Part shown: positions 1 to 8,711 of the stretch, in pieces
Position numbering within the stretch: position 1 is the first letter of the stretch
Layout: each line of letters begins with the position of its first letter
Assembly: GCF_018619185.1 (NCBI RefSeq)
Contig: NZ_JAAXYC010000025.1
Span: 1 to 46,674, forward strand
DNA length: 46,674 nucleotides
DNA from: Streptomyces sp. McG3
GTDB taxonomy: Bacteria; Actinomycetota; Actinomycetes; Streptomycetales; Streptomycetaceae
Reading direction: 5' to 3'
The notes under the pieces: generated by a model
Told to the model about the DNA's origin: nothing
The model's database searches: none
What the model saw: only the letters and a program-made list of their open reading frames with translations
Position numbers and translations under genes: made by a program

Positions 1-103
1 GTGCGGCGGGGGTGAGCGGGAGTCGGGGGCGATCTCAGGCCGCCCCGGCCCCGCCCCGGAGGCTCATGGCGACGCGGTCCGGCATCCGCGGGCAGCGCAT
101 CCA

Positions 104-478
104 TCACGCCTGGTCCCCCGGGGTCACCGCCCCGTTCAGAACGGTCTTCACCGCGTACACCGGGTCGAGGGGCTCCACGAGTTCTCTGGTGGCGACGGCC
201 ACGAGGCGGGCCGGCGCGTCGCCCTGCAACAACGCGCCCACGTACTCGATGGCTTCAGCGGGCGAGAGCACGGGGAGCCTCCGGCGCAAGGTCCGCACAG
301 CGTGCATGCGTCCGCGCGTGATAGCGACGTCACGGAGCGCATCGTGGAGATCATCCACGGCGGTGCGAACCGGCACCCCCCGGATACGCCCCCGCGACGT
401 CGCCCGGAACGTCAAGACCACTACGCACCGGCCGAGGCCCGCGAGTTCCTCGACGCGGCCCACGCTGACCGGCTCCAC
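104..478 (-). pseudogene. Possible truncated hypothetical gene (3' end)
   Basis: An open frame encodes 124 residues on the minus strand. Its last 85 or so residues look like a real protein: alternating charged and hydrophobic residues, with segments such as DDLHDAL and VAVATRELVEPLDPVYAV. I do not recognise the family. The first part of the frame runs antisense to the integrase relic, so a natural start is not credible. The likeliest reading is the C-terminal remnant of a gene cut when the recombinase sequence arrived or decayed. It may also be chance coding potential in GC-rich DNA. Confidence 0.3.
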
Positions 479-1045
479 GCGATGTACGAACTAGCCCTGC
501 GCACCTGACTCCGCAAGGGCGAACTCCTCGGCCTCCACTGGGAAGACCTCGACCTCGACGCAAGCACCGCCACCATCCGCCGCTCACTACAGCGCACCCG
601 AACCGGCGGCCTCACCCACCTGCCCACCGAGACCCGCGCATCCGAACGCCGCATCGCCCTCCCCGCCGAATGCCTCCACTCCCTCAAGGAGCACCAGGAA
701 CGGCAGGACGAGGAACGCGAAGCGGCAGGATCAGCCTGGCAAGACAGCGGTCTCGTCTTCACTACGCCAACCGGACGGCCTCTCGATCCGGCCAACCTCA
801 CCCGCCGTTTCCGCAGCTTCCTCAACCGGGCCGGACTCCGACGCATCCGCTTCCACGACCTCCGCCACTCGACCGCCACGCTGCTCCTGGAGCAAGGCGT
901 CGACCTCGTCGTCATCAAGGAACTCCTCGGCCACGCCCACATCGGCGTCACCGCCAGTGTCTACGCCCACGTCTGACTCCGCCTCCAACGCCAAGCCATC
1001 GACACCTTGGGCAGCGTCCTCGGTAGCAAGGCTGCCAGCCAGTAG
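401..1045 (+). pseudogene. Tyrosine site-specific recombinase (integrase) relic with two in-frame UGA codons
   Basis: One reading frame encodes most of the catalytic half of a phage/AICE-type tyrosine recombinase. The catalytic set is visible: Arg of LRKGE (codon 512-514), His and Arg of HDLRHS (854 and 863), His of LGHAH (932) and the nucleophile Tyr of SVYAHV (962). Two TGA codons interrupt the frame. One is at 506-508, where relatives have Gly (ALRTG-LRKGE). The other is at 974-976, just after YAHV, where relatives usually have Arg. The frame then continues to TAG at 1043-1045. The N-terminal arm-binding and core-binding domains are missing. I read it as a decayed integrase marking an old integration site. 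Both stops are single-base changes, so decay may be recent. Confidence 0.8.
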
Positions 1046-1068
1046 CACTGCACTCATCCAGAACGGCC

Positions 1069-1100
1069 GACGGCCCCATGAGAAGACTCGTGGGGCCGTC
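1069..1100. terminator. Rho-independent-type hairpin after the integrase relic
   Basis: A perfect 10-bp stem (GACGGCCCCA / TGGGGCCGTC) encloses a 12-base loop. It lies 24 bases after the relic's last stop and downstream of the leftward operon ending at 1212. It could therefore serve both directions. There is no long T-run, as is common in Streptomyces. Confidence 0.65.
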
Positions 1101-1111
1101 GACGTCCGGCT

Positions 1112-1135
1112 GCGTTGCCGTCAGCGTTGCCGTCA
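1112..1135. repeat. Tandem 12-bp direct repeat (GCGTTGCCGTCA x2)
   Basis: The 12-mer GCGTTGCCGTCA occurs twice head to tail. It lies between the integrase relic and the 3' end of the DUF4240 gene. A second pair of near-identical 11-mers (GACCGCTGGCG at 1149-1159 and GACCACTGGCG at 1171-1181) follows, with starts 22 bp apart. Short phased repeats next to an integrase gene are typical of arm-type integrase sites, but that role is only inferred here. No tRNA 3' end is visible. Confidence 0.5.
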
Positions 1136-1211
1136 AAGCAGCTCAGAGGACCGCTGGCGGAATGCCAGAAGACCACTGGCGCGTTTGCGTAGCACGCCGT
1201 TCACGGTAGAC

Positions 1212-1682
1212 CTATTCCGCCCAGCCCTGCGCATTCGACATTGATTCAGTGGGGAATCCGCCGACCGCCCCCATTTCACTGCCGAATTTCTTCTTGTAAA
1301 CGCTAGGAGCGAGATAGAGAAGCCCCTCGGCGGCCTGGAAGAGTGGCCTGACGAAACACGTAAACTCTGAGGTCGATCTCAAGACCGCATCGTACGCATC
1401 CCTCCCATCCAAGATGCACGCGCAACGCGCATACAGGAAGTGGTCACTTGTTTGCGGCAGCTCCAAGCCAACCGCCAACACCACCGGGATCTCCGCTAGC
1501 TCCCGCCTGTCAATCCTATAAAGAGCCTCGCGCAGCTCTTCGGAAAACTTGACCAAATCGGTCGCATCCAGCCGATCAAGTCGCCCAGAGACCCGATCGA
1601 GAGCTGACCGCACATCGTCTCCCGACTGAGCGGGATTCGACCCGATGATGCTCCAGAAGTCGGTCACGCGATCCACCCTCAC
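1212..1682 (-). CDS. DUF4240-like protein, candidate immunity protein for the RHS toxin
   Basis: This encodes 156 residues with no signal peptide or membrane segment, so it should be cytoplasmic. The N-terminal TDFWSII motif, the spaced Leu/Ala helices, SDHFLYARCACIL and the late EGLLYLAPSVY block match my memory of DUF4240 proteins. The GTG start (1682-1680) overlaps the TGA stop of the RHS gene (1681-1679) as GTGA, which implies translational coupling. A small cytoplasmic gene coupled directly behind a nuclease-tipped RHS gene is the standard place for an immunity protein. I infer that role from position; DUF4240 activity is not established to my knowledge. G+C is low for the window: bases 1261-1320 have 31 of 60. 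Confidence 0.75.
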   Translation of the reverse strand: MRVDRVTDFWSIIGSNPAQSGDDVRSALDRVSGRLDRLDATDLVKFSEELREALYRIDRRELAEIPVVLAVGLELPQTSDHFLYARCACILDGRDAYDAVLRSTSEFTCFVRPLFQAAEGLLYLAPSVYKKKFGSEMGAVGGFPTESMSNAQGWAE

Positions 1683-4600
1683 CAGAGCTCCAATTGCTGA
1701 AACCCTCTTTGTTGCAGCTTCTTCTTACCAGGCGAAGTAATGTCGTTACCCAACTGAACCCCTTGGCGCTTCAACTCCCCCATGCGGAGGTGCTCAGCGA
1801 TGAAAACGTCGTCCTCTGTGCCGCATACGTGCGTGCACTTGACGTCATCGAGGCTCTTCAACCGCCCACTGTCAAGGTGATCCTTGAGCCTGTTCTTGAA
1901 GTTCAGCGTCTTGCCGACGTATGTCTTCCCAGGGTTCCACTGATCGGGAAACTCGTACACGCCCTGATTCTTGTTGCAGTTATGAACGAGAACCGGCGTG
2001 GCCCCCGCCAGCACATAGTACGTGTGGATGTCGCGGATCGTGAGGTCGTGGGTGCGCTGGCGCTGTTCAAAGGTGCGGGTGGCGGCGACTGTGGTTGTGT
2101 CTCCGTCGGCGGTGCGAAGGGTCATGCCGGGCTTGAGGTTCCCGGCTTCGACCCACTTCCGCTCGGAGGGTGACCAGAAGGGGTGGTTGACGGTGGAGGT
2201 GAGCGTAGCGTTCGAGGTGTTGTTGTTGCTGTTTGCCTCGTCTGTTACGCCTCCCCGGCTGGCCCCGGAATCTTTCTCTGCCTTGCCGTCCACTCCAGCG
2301 GGCTTCGTGCCGATGGTTAGGTTGATGAAGTCTTTGTCGTCTTCGGTGGTGATGGTGCGGACGACTTCACGGACGGTTGTTTTGCTTGTTTTTGGGTCAG
2401 TGGCGATTATCTTTTCGCCGAGCTTGACGTCCTTAATGGGCTTGGTCTTCCCATTGGCGGTCAGAACCTTGGTATCGGGCAGGAAGCTGTGCTTCTCGCA
2501 GATCCCGGAGGCGGCTTCCGCTGAACGCTTCTGCGCTGCTTTCAGGGCTGATTCAGCCCGCGCCAATGACTCCTTCGCCTTGGTGACCTTTTTGGAGGCG
2601 CTGATCATTCCGGCGACCCCGCCGACAATGTCATCCACTAGGCCGACGACTCGCTTGAGTAGCTTTCCGCCCTTTTCCCATCCCCAGGGGGCTCCGTATT
2701 TCGCGAAGAGCTTTCCTGCTAGGCCGCCGGAGAAGCTCCCTGCGATGTTGAGGACAGTTTCGCCACAGGCTCCCAAGTCTCCGGTAGAGAGGCAGTCGAG
2801 GCCGGCCGTGATGCCGATCTCGTCCATGAGGATCTTGACGATGGCCTTGGCGGCCCGAACGGTGCGCTGTCTGGCAGAGGAGAACTGCTGCTCGGCAGCC
2901 GCCTGGCTTGATGCGGCCTCGTCCCGGCCCTTCTCTGCCTTTTCCTCGTCTGCTTCAGCGCGGTTGGTGATCGGTGTGCGGGAGCAGCTCCGGGGGTCGG
3001 AGGAGCCGCAGTCCGCGTAGAGCCCGCTGGGGTCGGACAGTGTGACGGGGCTGTTGTCGGCGTAGGCGTAGCCGTTGATCTGTTGAGGGCGGGTGTAGTC
3101 GATGATCGGGTCGACGGAGATGAATTTGCCGAGTTGGGCGTCGTAGGAGCGGGCGCCGATGTGGGTGAGGCCGGTGGAGGCGTCGATGGTGCCCCCCACG
3201 AAGCCCTTCTCACCGGGCCAGGTGCCGTTGGCCTCGCCACGATCAACGCCGTAGGGGTCGGAGCGGCGCTGGGTGACGGTTCCGGTGGTGGCGTCGATGG
3301 CGAGTTCGCCGGTGCCGTGGTGGTCGGAGGCCAGGAAGGACAGCTTGTTGTCGCTGGTGCGGACGGCGATGGTCTGGCCGGCGTGGCTGTAGTAGCGGGT
3401 GGCCTTGACGGTGCTGGAGCCGGCAGCGAGGGAGAGTTCCATGCCGGGGAGGTAGACGGTGGTGGCGTTGGGGTCCTTGCGGACCAGGCGTGAGCCGTCG
3501 GGTCCGTAGATGTAGGTGGTGTCGCCCGCGGAGGTTTTGATCTTGGCGGGTTGGCCGGTGGTGTTCCATTCGAGGGTCTGGGTGTTGCCGCCGATGACGC
3601 GGGTTTTGGTGTTGCCGCCGTCGTCGTAGGTGTAGGTGGACTGGCTGTTGCCGGTCGGGGTGTTCTCTACGACTTTGGTGACCTGGTGGGGGCCGTCGCC
3701 GTCGGTGCCCGCTCCGCCGTAGCTGTAGGTGTGGGTGATGTCCTTGGTCGCGTCGCGGCCGACATCGTGGAGGACTTCCTTGTTCCGGTTGCCGATCGCG
3801 TCGACGCTGTACGACTTCCAGTACGGGGCCGGCCCGTTCAGCGCGGTCGCGCCGGGAGCGGCGTCGCAGGCGGAGGGCTTGGAGGCATCGAGGCCGTTGC
3901 TGCCGAGGGTGCCCGCGCCTTGGGCTGTGGCGGTATTCGCGGCGGGGGTCCACGCGTCTTTCAGGCGGGCGCCGGTGTCGTAGGCGAAGCACTGGACATC
4001 GGTGGTCGCCGTGGAGTTGGTGTTGGCGGTGTCGGCGATGGAGAGGACGTTGCCGGCCTGGTCGTAGGTGTAGGAGGAGCGTTTGACCGGGTTGGTGGCG
4101 CCGGCGACGTCGACGGTGGAGGTACGCAGCCGGCCGGTGCCGGCCTCGTATTCGAAGGTCTGGCCGACTTTCCTGCCGCTGCCGGTGTACAGCTCCAGGC
4201 CCAGGACCTGGCTGATACCGGAGTAGGTGGTGCCGGTGACGTAGGAGGTGGTGCCCGTCAGGGTGGTGGGGCGCTGGAGCTCGTCGTAGCCGTAGGTGAG
4301 GGCTTCGGCCGGAAGGCCTCCGGCAGCGGGCAGTCCGGTCCCGCGGACGGTGCCGTCACGGTTGTAGGCCGTTGTGAACTCATACGTTCCGCCGAGTTCG
4401 CCCTCGGTGTTGGGTACGGCGTAGAGGGTCTTCAGTGGACGGTAGAGGTCGTCCATCGAGGTGACCGAGGAGCCGATGTACTGCGTTGCGTTCACGTAGC
4501 GCATGGACGCCCATGCGTGGCCGAGCCAGCCGGCCTTGTCGTACCGGGTCTCGGTGAGCTTGGTGCCGGTCGTCGGCTCGCCTTCCCACGTGAACGTGGG

Positions 4601-7600
4601 TCGGGACAGGGAGTCGTACTGGGTGGAGACCTTCTTGCCGTTGCCGTCGATCGCCCATTGCACACGGTCTAGTTCGTCGTAGTGCGTGGTGGTGGTGCCG
4701 GCATCGGGGTCGATGGATGTGACCTTGCGGCCGAGCTGGTCGTATCCGTAGGTCCAGACGTTGTTCTTGGCGTCGGTTACGGTCTTGAGCTGGCCGTTGA
4801 GAGTGTAGGTGTACTTGGTGTCGTCGTAGCCGAGCAGCGCGTCGGGACGGTCCCCGCGGTAGTGGCGCAGCGTGGTGGTGCGGCCGTCGGCGTCGGTGGT
4901 GGCGGTGGAGGCGACGCCGCCGGTGGGCGGGTCGGTGTGGATCAGTTCGCCGTCGTAGCGGGTGGAGGTGCGCCACTGCTCGGTACCTGCGTGGAGGCTG
5001 ATTTCGGCGGTGGGGCGGCCGAGGCCGTCGTACTCGGTGCGTGTCTGTGCGCCGACCGCGCCGTTGCCTGCGGTCACGAGTCCGTCGCCGGGAACTCCGG
5101 CGGCTCGGTAGGTCGAGTTGGTCTTGACGACCTTGCCGACTCCGTCGTACCAGGCGTCGGCGACCATGCGGGTGCCGCCGGGGCCTTCGGTCTGCTTCTG
5201 ACGGCCGCGCAGGAGGCTGTCGAAGAGCTCGTACTCAGTGCCGTACGTTCCGTCGTTCTCGACCTTTTCGGTCTTGATGGCCGTGGGCAGGTTGGTGCGG
5301 ACCAGGTAGGAATACTTGATGCTGGGGGTCTGGGACTTGGCGCGGTCGGGAAGCCAGACGGAGGTGAGGCGGCCGATCGCGTCGTGAGCGAGATCGGTGC
5401 GCTTGCCGTTCGGGTCACTCTGGCCGGTGGCGGCGCCGCGCGCGGGGTTGTAGTCGGTGATGGTGATGTGGCTGGCGGCGTTGGCGGCGGTGGTCCGGGT
5501 CAGCAGGCCGTTGGTCTCGGTGTACTGGGTCTTTGTTTCGTTGTTCTTGGCGTCCTTCTGCCACAACGGGCGTCCGAAGCCGTCGTACCCGGTGGTTCCG
5601 GTGGTCTGGTAGGTGGGGGTGGTGCCGTTGTGGGCGGTCATCCTCTCGGTTTTGGTGGCGTCGCCCTTGGTGGGGGGCGCGCCGAACGCACCGTTGTCGT
5701 AGGAGGTGCGCTCGTCGGCCAGGACTTGCTTGGAACGGTCCGGTGTGGTGGCGCACTTGACTGTCACCACCTCGCTGCGGGATGGCAGTGAGAGGATGTT
5801 CTTGTCGGCGTTGTCCGCGTAGTACGTGCGGGTGCAGGTGTCATCGGTGGCGGTGGAGACGTCACCGAGGTCCTCGACGTGGGTGACCCGGCCGGTGCGC
5901 GTGGCGGTGTCGTAGGTGGTGGTGCTTTTGGTTTCACGCCAGCCACCGGCCGATAGCGGGGTGAAGCCCCGTTCGACGCGCGGCTTGGAGATCACGGCGT
6001 ATCGTGTTCCCCAACTGCGCGTCTGGGTCGCGGTGTTGTGTTTCCACGGCTGGCTGATAGTCCGGGAGGCGATGGTGCTGCCGTCGTAGGTGACTGCTTC
6101 CAGCTCGTGGCCGGTGTGCTCCTCGGCATCCGTGTGCTCGGTGCCCTGGGAGTCCTTGACCTTGACGTTGCGCGTGGCACCGTCGACGTCCTTGTCGCCG
6201 TCCATGCCCTGGAGATAGGTGTAGTCGATGCGGGTGGACTGTTTGTCCGCGGTGCCGCTGGTGACCGAGACCTTTCCGTAGCCCTGCCAGTTGCCCCAGG
6301 TCAGGAACTTGTCTTCGGTGATGCCGTCGGGCTTGGCCTTCCGCCATGCCGCGTCGCCCTGGTAGTTGTAGCGGGTGACGCTGCTTTCGCCGCCGCCGGT
6401 GCGGTCGGTCTCGGTGATCTCGGCGACGACGTACTTGTGGAACCAGTCCGTAGTGGGTTCCAGATGGCCTGGAGGCGCCCATTTCACCGGGTAGCAGCGT
6501 TTGGTCGACTCGCCTGGCTTTGGCAGGGTGGACGCGGTGCAGTTGGTGGCGGCGTAGTTGACGGTCAGCTGGGAGCCGGTCTCGCTCAGTACGGTGGCCA
6601 AGCGGTAGCGATGGAAGGGGGCGATGTTGTCGCCGACCGTGTCCACCCGGTTGACCAGCTGCTCGCCGAACAGCTCGATGGCCGGCATCTTTACGGCGGT
6701 GCCGTCCCGGCCCTCGTGCTGGATCTTGTCGAGCCAGAGGGCCTTGGAGTCGTCGCCGTTGTCGTGAAACCTGTGGGTGAGCGACCAGTGGTCGACGTCC
6801 CGGTATGTGGTGGCGCCTGTGCGGATCTGGGAGGTGATGCCGGTCAGCCGCTTGGTGGTGAAGAAGGTCTGGCCCACCGTGCACTTGGTACTCGCAGCGC
6901 ACTCTTGGTCGACCGGGACGTCGGGCCAGTTCGCCGCGTTGGCTTTGGTCCGCTTGGACGGGGCGCAGTCGAAGGTGTCGGTGGGCAGGCAGCGCTCGGT
7001 GACCTTGAAGTCGATGCGGGCCGGGGCCTTGGCCGCGTAGGCCTGGCCGTCGCGCTGACCGTAGTCGATGCGCTTGAGGTGACCGCCGCGGTGGTAGGCG
7101 GTGCCATTGACATCCGTCTTGCCGTTCAGGGCGTAGTAGTTGGTCTCCGGCTCGTAGAAGTAGGACATCACGTTGCCGTGCGTGTCCTTGACGTAGTCCA
7201 GGCTCCAACGCCAGGCCTGCTTGCAGTGGGCGGAGGTGAACGTCGCGTTGTAGCAGTGCTCGCCCTTGTCGTCACCGAAGACCGGCGCGGTCCACGTGGA
7301 CTTGGTCTCTTCGTTGCCTGCCGCCCATCCGGGCAACTGGTTGAGGCCGAAGGAGTACTCGGTGCCGTCGGTAGTGGTGACGACCCAGTGCTCTCCGTCG
7401 TTGTCGCCGTTCTTCGCGCCGGTGCGCTGCTCGACCTTGGCGCCGTCGTCACTGGACAGGTGCCACTTTTTGGTGGTGTCGTCCTGGATCAGCTCGCTGG
7501 ACTGCCCGTTCAGCAAGATGGTGGCGTTCTCGAACGCCCAGCACTGCTCACCGGATGAGGGGTGCCCGTCCTCCGAGCACGGCTTGTAGCGGCGCTCGAT

Positions 7601-8578
7601 GTATCCGGGGTCGTAGGAGAAGCCATCGCCCGCCCAGGAGCCCTGGTTGTTGGTGGCTGCGGTACGGCCGTCAGCGGCCTGCGAGGAGTACCCGAGGCCG
7701 ACCGTCGGCACCAGACCACCGGGCGTGGGCACCGCTTTGAGCGGATAGTTCCATGAGAAGCCGCCCGAGGAAGCCGCCACGCTCCAACTCGACGACGGGG
7801 CAAGCCCGGTTGCCTTGTAGGTGCCCTGCGCCGAGGACGGCCCCGCTGCCACCGCGAACAGACCGGGGGCGCCAGCCTTGCCGCCGGTGGCTCGAGGAGA
7901 GGCGTTCACCTCGGCAGACAAGGTGCGGGCCTGCGGGTCATTGGTCGTCGCCAGGACCTTGGGGGTTGCCGGGCAGGCCTTGCTGCCTGGGGTGGCCACC
8001 GCCGCGCACGCCGGCAGCTCGACCATGCGCAGACGTGAACCGTAGGAACCGCCGTAGCCCTCGGCGAAGGAGGAGTAGTCGATGCCGAGGCGTACGGGTG
8101 CGGAGCGTTCCGCGTCGTCGGCGCGCTGCACCTTGAGTACGGCGCTCGCGCCCAGGCGCTTGGCGTCGGCGGCGCCCAGCACCTCGACCGCGATCTTGTC
8201 CGGGGCGGTGGTCGTCCGCCTGCCTTGGACGGAGGCGGCTGCGACGGGGAGGGAGCCGACCATTACGCCGCGGGAGGTCTTTGCGCTCGGGGCCGCGACC
8301 GTGATCTCGGCTTCGGCCCTGCCAGGCCAGGATGGCTTGTCGAGACGAGGGTCGACGGTCTTGCTCATGGTGTTCGTCGGCCGCTTGGCTGCCTTGGCCT
8401 TGGCCCCCTCGACCACCGGGACCGGGTCCTTCGCCCGCTCCAGTTCCGTCGGCCTGTCCGCGGCTGACGCGACCGGTTGTAGCAATGCGCCGCCGAGCGC
8501 GAGAGAGAGGGCGAGCGCGAGAGATCCCCCCACGCGTCTGGGTATGAGCTGGTCGACCAACCGGCCACGGAACGGCAT
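1679..8578 (-). CDS. Secreted RHS/YD-repeat polymorphic toxin with Hint domain and GIY-YIG nuclease tip
   Basis: This encodes 2,299 residues from the ATG at 8578, chosen because GGAG lies five bases upstream; an ATG at 8644 lacks such a site. An Arg-rich start and hydrophobic stretch ending near VASAADRP form a secretion signal. A long beta-rich region with many YD-type repeats leads to the RHS core end (INGYAYADNSPV, SDPSGLYA, near residue 1850). A hydrophobic, Ala/Lys-rich linker follows. The Hint domain runs from Cys2027 (CEKHSFLPDTKVL), through TVNHPFW (His2132), to the intein-like end VHNC (His2199-Asn2200-Cys2201). The last 94 residues match a GIY-YIG nuclease: GVY (2206-2208), YVG (2220-2222), Arg2230, Glu2262, Asn2278. 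Such proteins deliver a C-terminal toxin to neighbouring cells and are followed by an immunity gene, as here. Substrate and delivery route are unknown. Confidence 0.9.
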   Translation of the reverse strand: MPFRGRLVDQLIPRRVGGSLALALSLALGGALLQPVASAADRPTELERAKDPVPVVEGAKAKAAKRPTNTMSKTVDPRLDKPSWPGRAEAEITVAAPSAKTSRGVMVGSLPVAAASVQGRRTTTAPDKIAVEVLGAADAKRLGASAVLKVQRADDAERSAPVRLGIDYSSFAEGYGGSYGSRLRMVELPACAAVATPGSKACPATPKVLATTNDPQARTLSAEVNASPRATGGKAGAPGLFAVAAGPSSAQGTYKATGLAPSSSWSVAASSGGFSWNYPLKAVPTPGGLVPTVGLGYSSQAADGRTAATNNQGSWAGDGFSYDPGYIERRYKPCSEDGHPSSGEQCWAFENATILLNGQSSELIQDDTTKKWHLSSDDGAKVEQRTGAKNGDNDGEHWVVTTTDGTEYSFGLNQLPGWAAGNEETKSTWTAPVFGDDKGEHCYNATFTSAHCKQAWRWSLDYVKDTHGNVMSYFYEPETNYYALNGKTDVNGTAYHRGGHLKRIDYGQRDGQAYAAKAPARIDFKVTERCLPTDTFDCAPSKRTKANAANWPDVPVDQECAASTKCTVGQTFFTTKRLTGITSQIRTGATTYRDVDHWSLTHRFHDNGDDSKALWLDKIQHEGRDGTAVKMPAIELFGEQLVNRVDTVGDNIAPFHRYRLATVLSETGSQLTVNYAATNCTASTLPKPGESTKRCYPVKWAPPGHLEPTTDWFHKYVVAEITETDRTGGGESSVTRYNYQGDAAWRKAKPDGITEDKFLTWGNWQGYGKVSVTSGTADKQSTRIDYTYLQGMDGDKDVDGATRNVKVKDSQGTEHTDAEEHTGHELEAVTYDGSTIASRTISQPWKHNTATQTRSWGTRYAVISKPRVERGFTPLSAGGWRETKSTTTYDTATRTGRVTHVEDLGDVSTATDDTCTRTYYADNADKNILSLPSRSEVVTVKCATTPDRSKQVLADERTSYDNGAFGAPPTKGDATKTERMTAHNGTTPTYQTTGTTGYDGFGRPLWQKDAKNNETKTQYTETNGLLTRTTAANAASHITITDYNPARGAATGQSDPNGKRTDLAHDAIGRLTSVWLPDRAKSQTPSIKYSYLVRTNLPTAIKTEKVENDGTYGTEYELFDSLLRGRQKQTEGPGGTRMVADAWYDGVGKVVKTNSTYRAAGVPGDGLVTAGNGAVGAQTRTEYDGLGRPTAEISLHAGTEQWRTSTRYDGELIHTDPPTGGVASTATTDADGRTTTLRHYRGDRPDALLGYDDTKYTYTLNGQLKTVTDAKNNVWTYGYDQLGRKVTSIDPDAGTTTTHYDELDRVQWAIDGNGKKVSTQYDSLSRPTFTWEGEPTTGTKLTETRYDKAGWLGHAWASMRYVNATQYIGSSVTSMDDLYRPLKTLYAVPNTEGELGGTYEFTTAYNRDGTVRGTGLPAAGGLPAEALTYGYDELQRPTTLTGTTSYVTGTTYSGISQVLGLELYTGSGRKVGQTFEYEAGTGRLRTSTVDVAGATNPVKRSSYTYDQAGNVLSIADTANTNSTATTDVQCFAYDTGARLKDAWTPAANTATAQGAGTLGSNGLDASKPSACDAAPGATALNGPAPYWKSYSVDAIGNRNKEVLHDVGRDATKDITHTYSYGGAGTDGDGPHQVTKVVENTPTGNSQSTYTYDDGGNTKTRVIGGNTQTLEWNTTGQPAKIKTSAGDTTYIYGPDGSRLVRKDPNATTVYLPGMELSLAAGSSTVKATRYYSHAGQTIAVRTSDNKLSFLASDHHGTGELAIDATTGTVTQRRSDPYGVDRGEANGTWPGEKGFVGGTIDASTGLTHIGARSYDAQLGKFISVDPIIDYTRPQQINGYAYADNSPVTLSDPSGLYADCGSSDPRSCSRTPITNRAEADEEKAEKGRDEAASSQAAAEQQFSSARQRTVRAAKAIVKILMDEIGITAGLDCLSTGDLGACGETVLNIAGSFSGGLAGKLFAKYGAPWGWEKGGKLLKRVVGLVDDIVGGVAGMISASKKVTKAKESLARAESALKAAQKRSAEAASGICEKHSFLPDTKVLTANGKTKPIKDVKLGEKIIATDPKTSKTTVREVVRTITTEDDKDFINLTIGTKPAGVDGKAEKDSGASRGGVTDEANSNNNTSNATLTSTVNHPFWSPSERKWVEAGNLKPGMTLRTADGDTTTVAATRTFEQRQRTHDLTIRDIHTYYVLAGATPVLVHNCNKNQGVYEFPDQWNPGKTYVGKTLNFKNRLKDHLDSGRLKSLDDVKCTHVCGTEDDVFIAEHLRMGELKRQGVQLGNDITSPGKKKLQQRGFQQLELW

Positions 8579-8711
8579 CTGGACTCCACACATCGGTAGC
8601 GGCACAACGGGCGCGCGGGCATGTTGGCCGGGCGCATGCATCATGCGAGAGGAATGAAGGACGCGAGAGCGGTGAGGGGCAGGGTGTTTTCGTCCCGCCC
8701 CTCACCCCGGG

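Noticed and set aside
506..976. Selenocysteine or programmed UGA readthrough in the integrase frame
   Set aside because: The UGA positions are Gly and Arg in relatives, no hairpin of the SECIS type is apparent, and the gene's 5' half is missing; decay is simpler.
2022..3020. 332-residue plus-strand frame
   Set aside because: It is antisense to the RHS protein's Hint and linker region, which has clear domain motifs; the frame shows no family signal.
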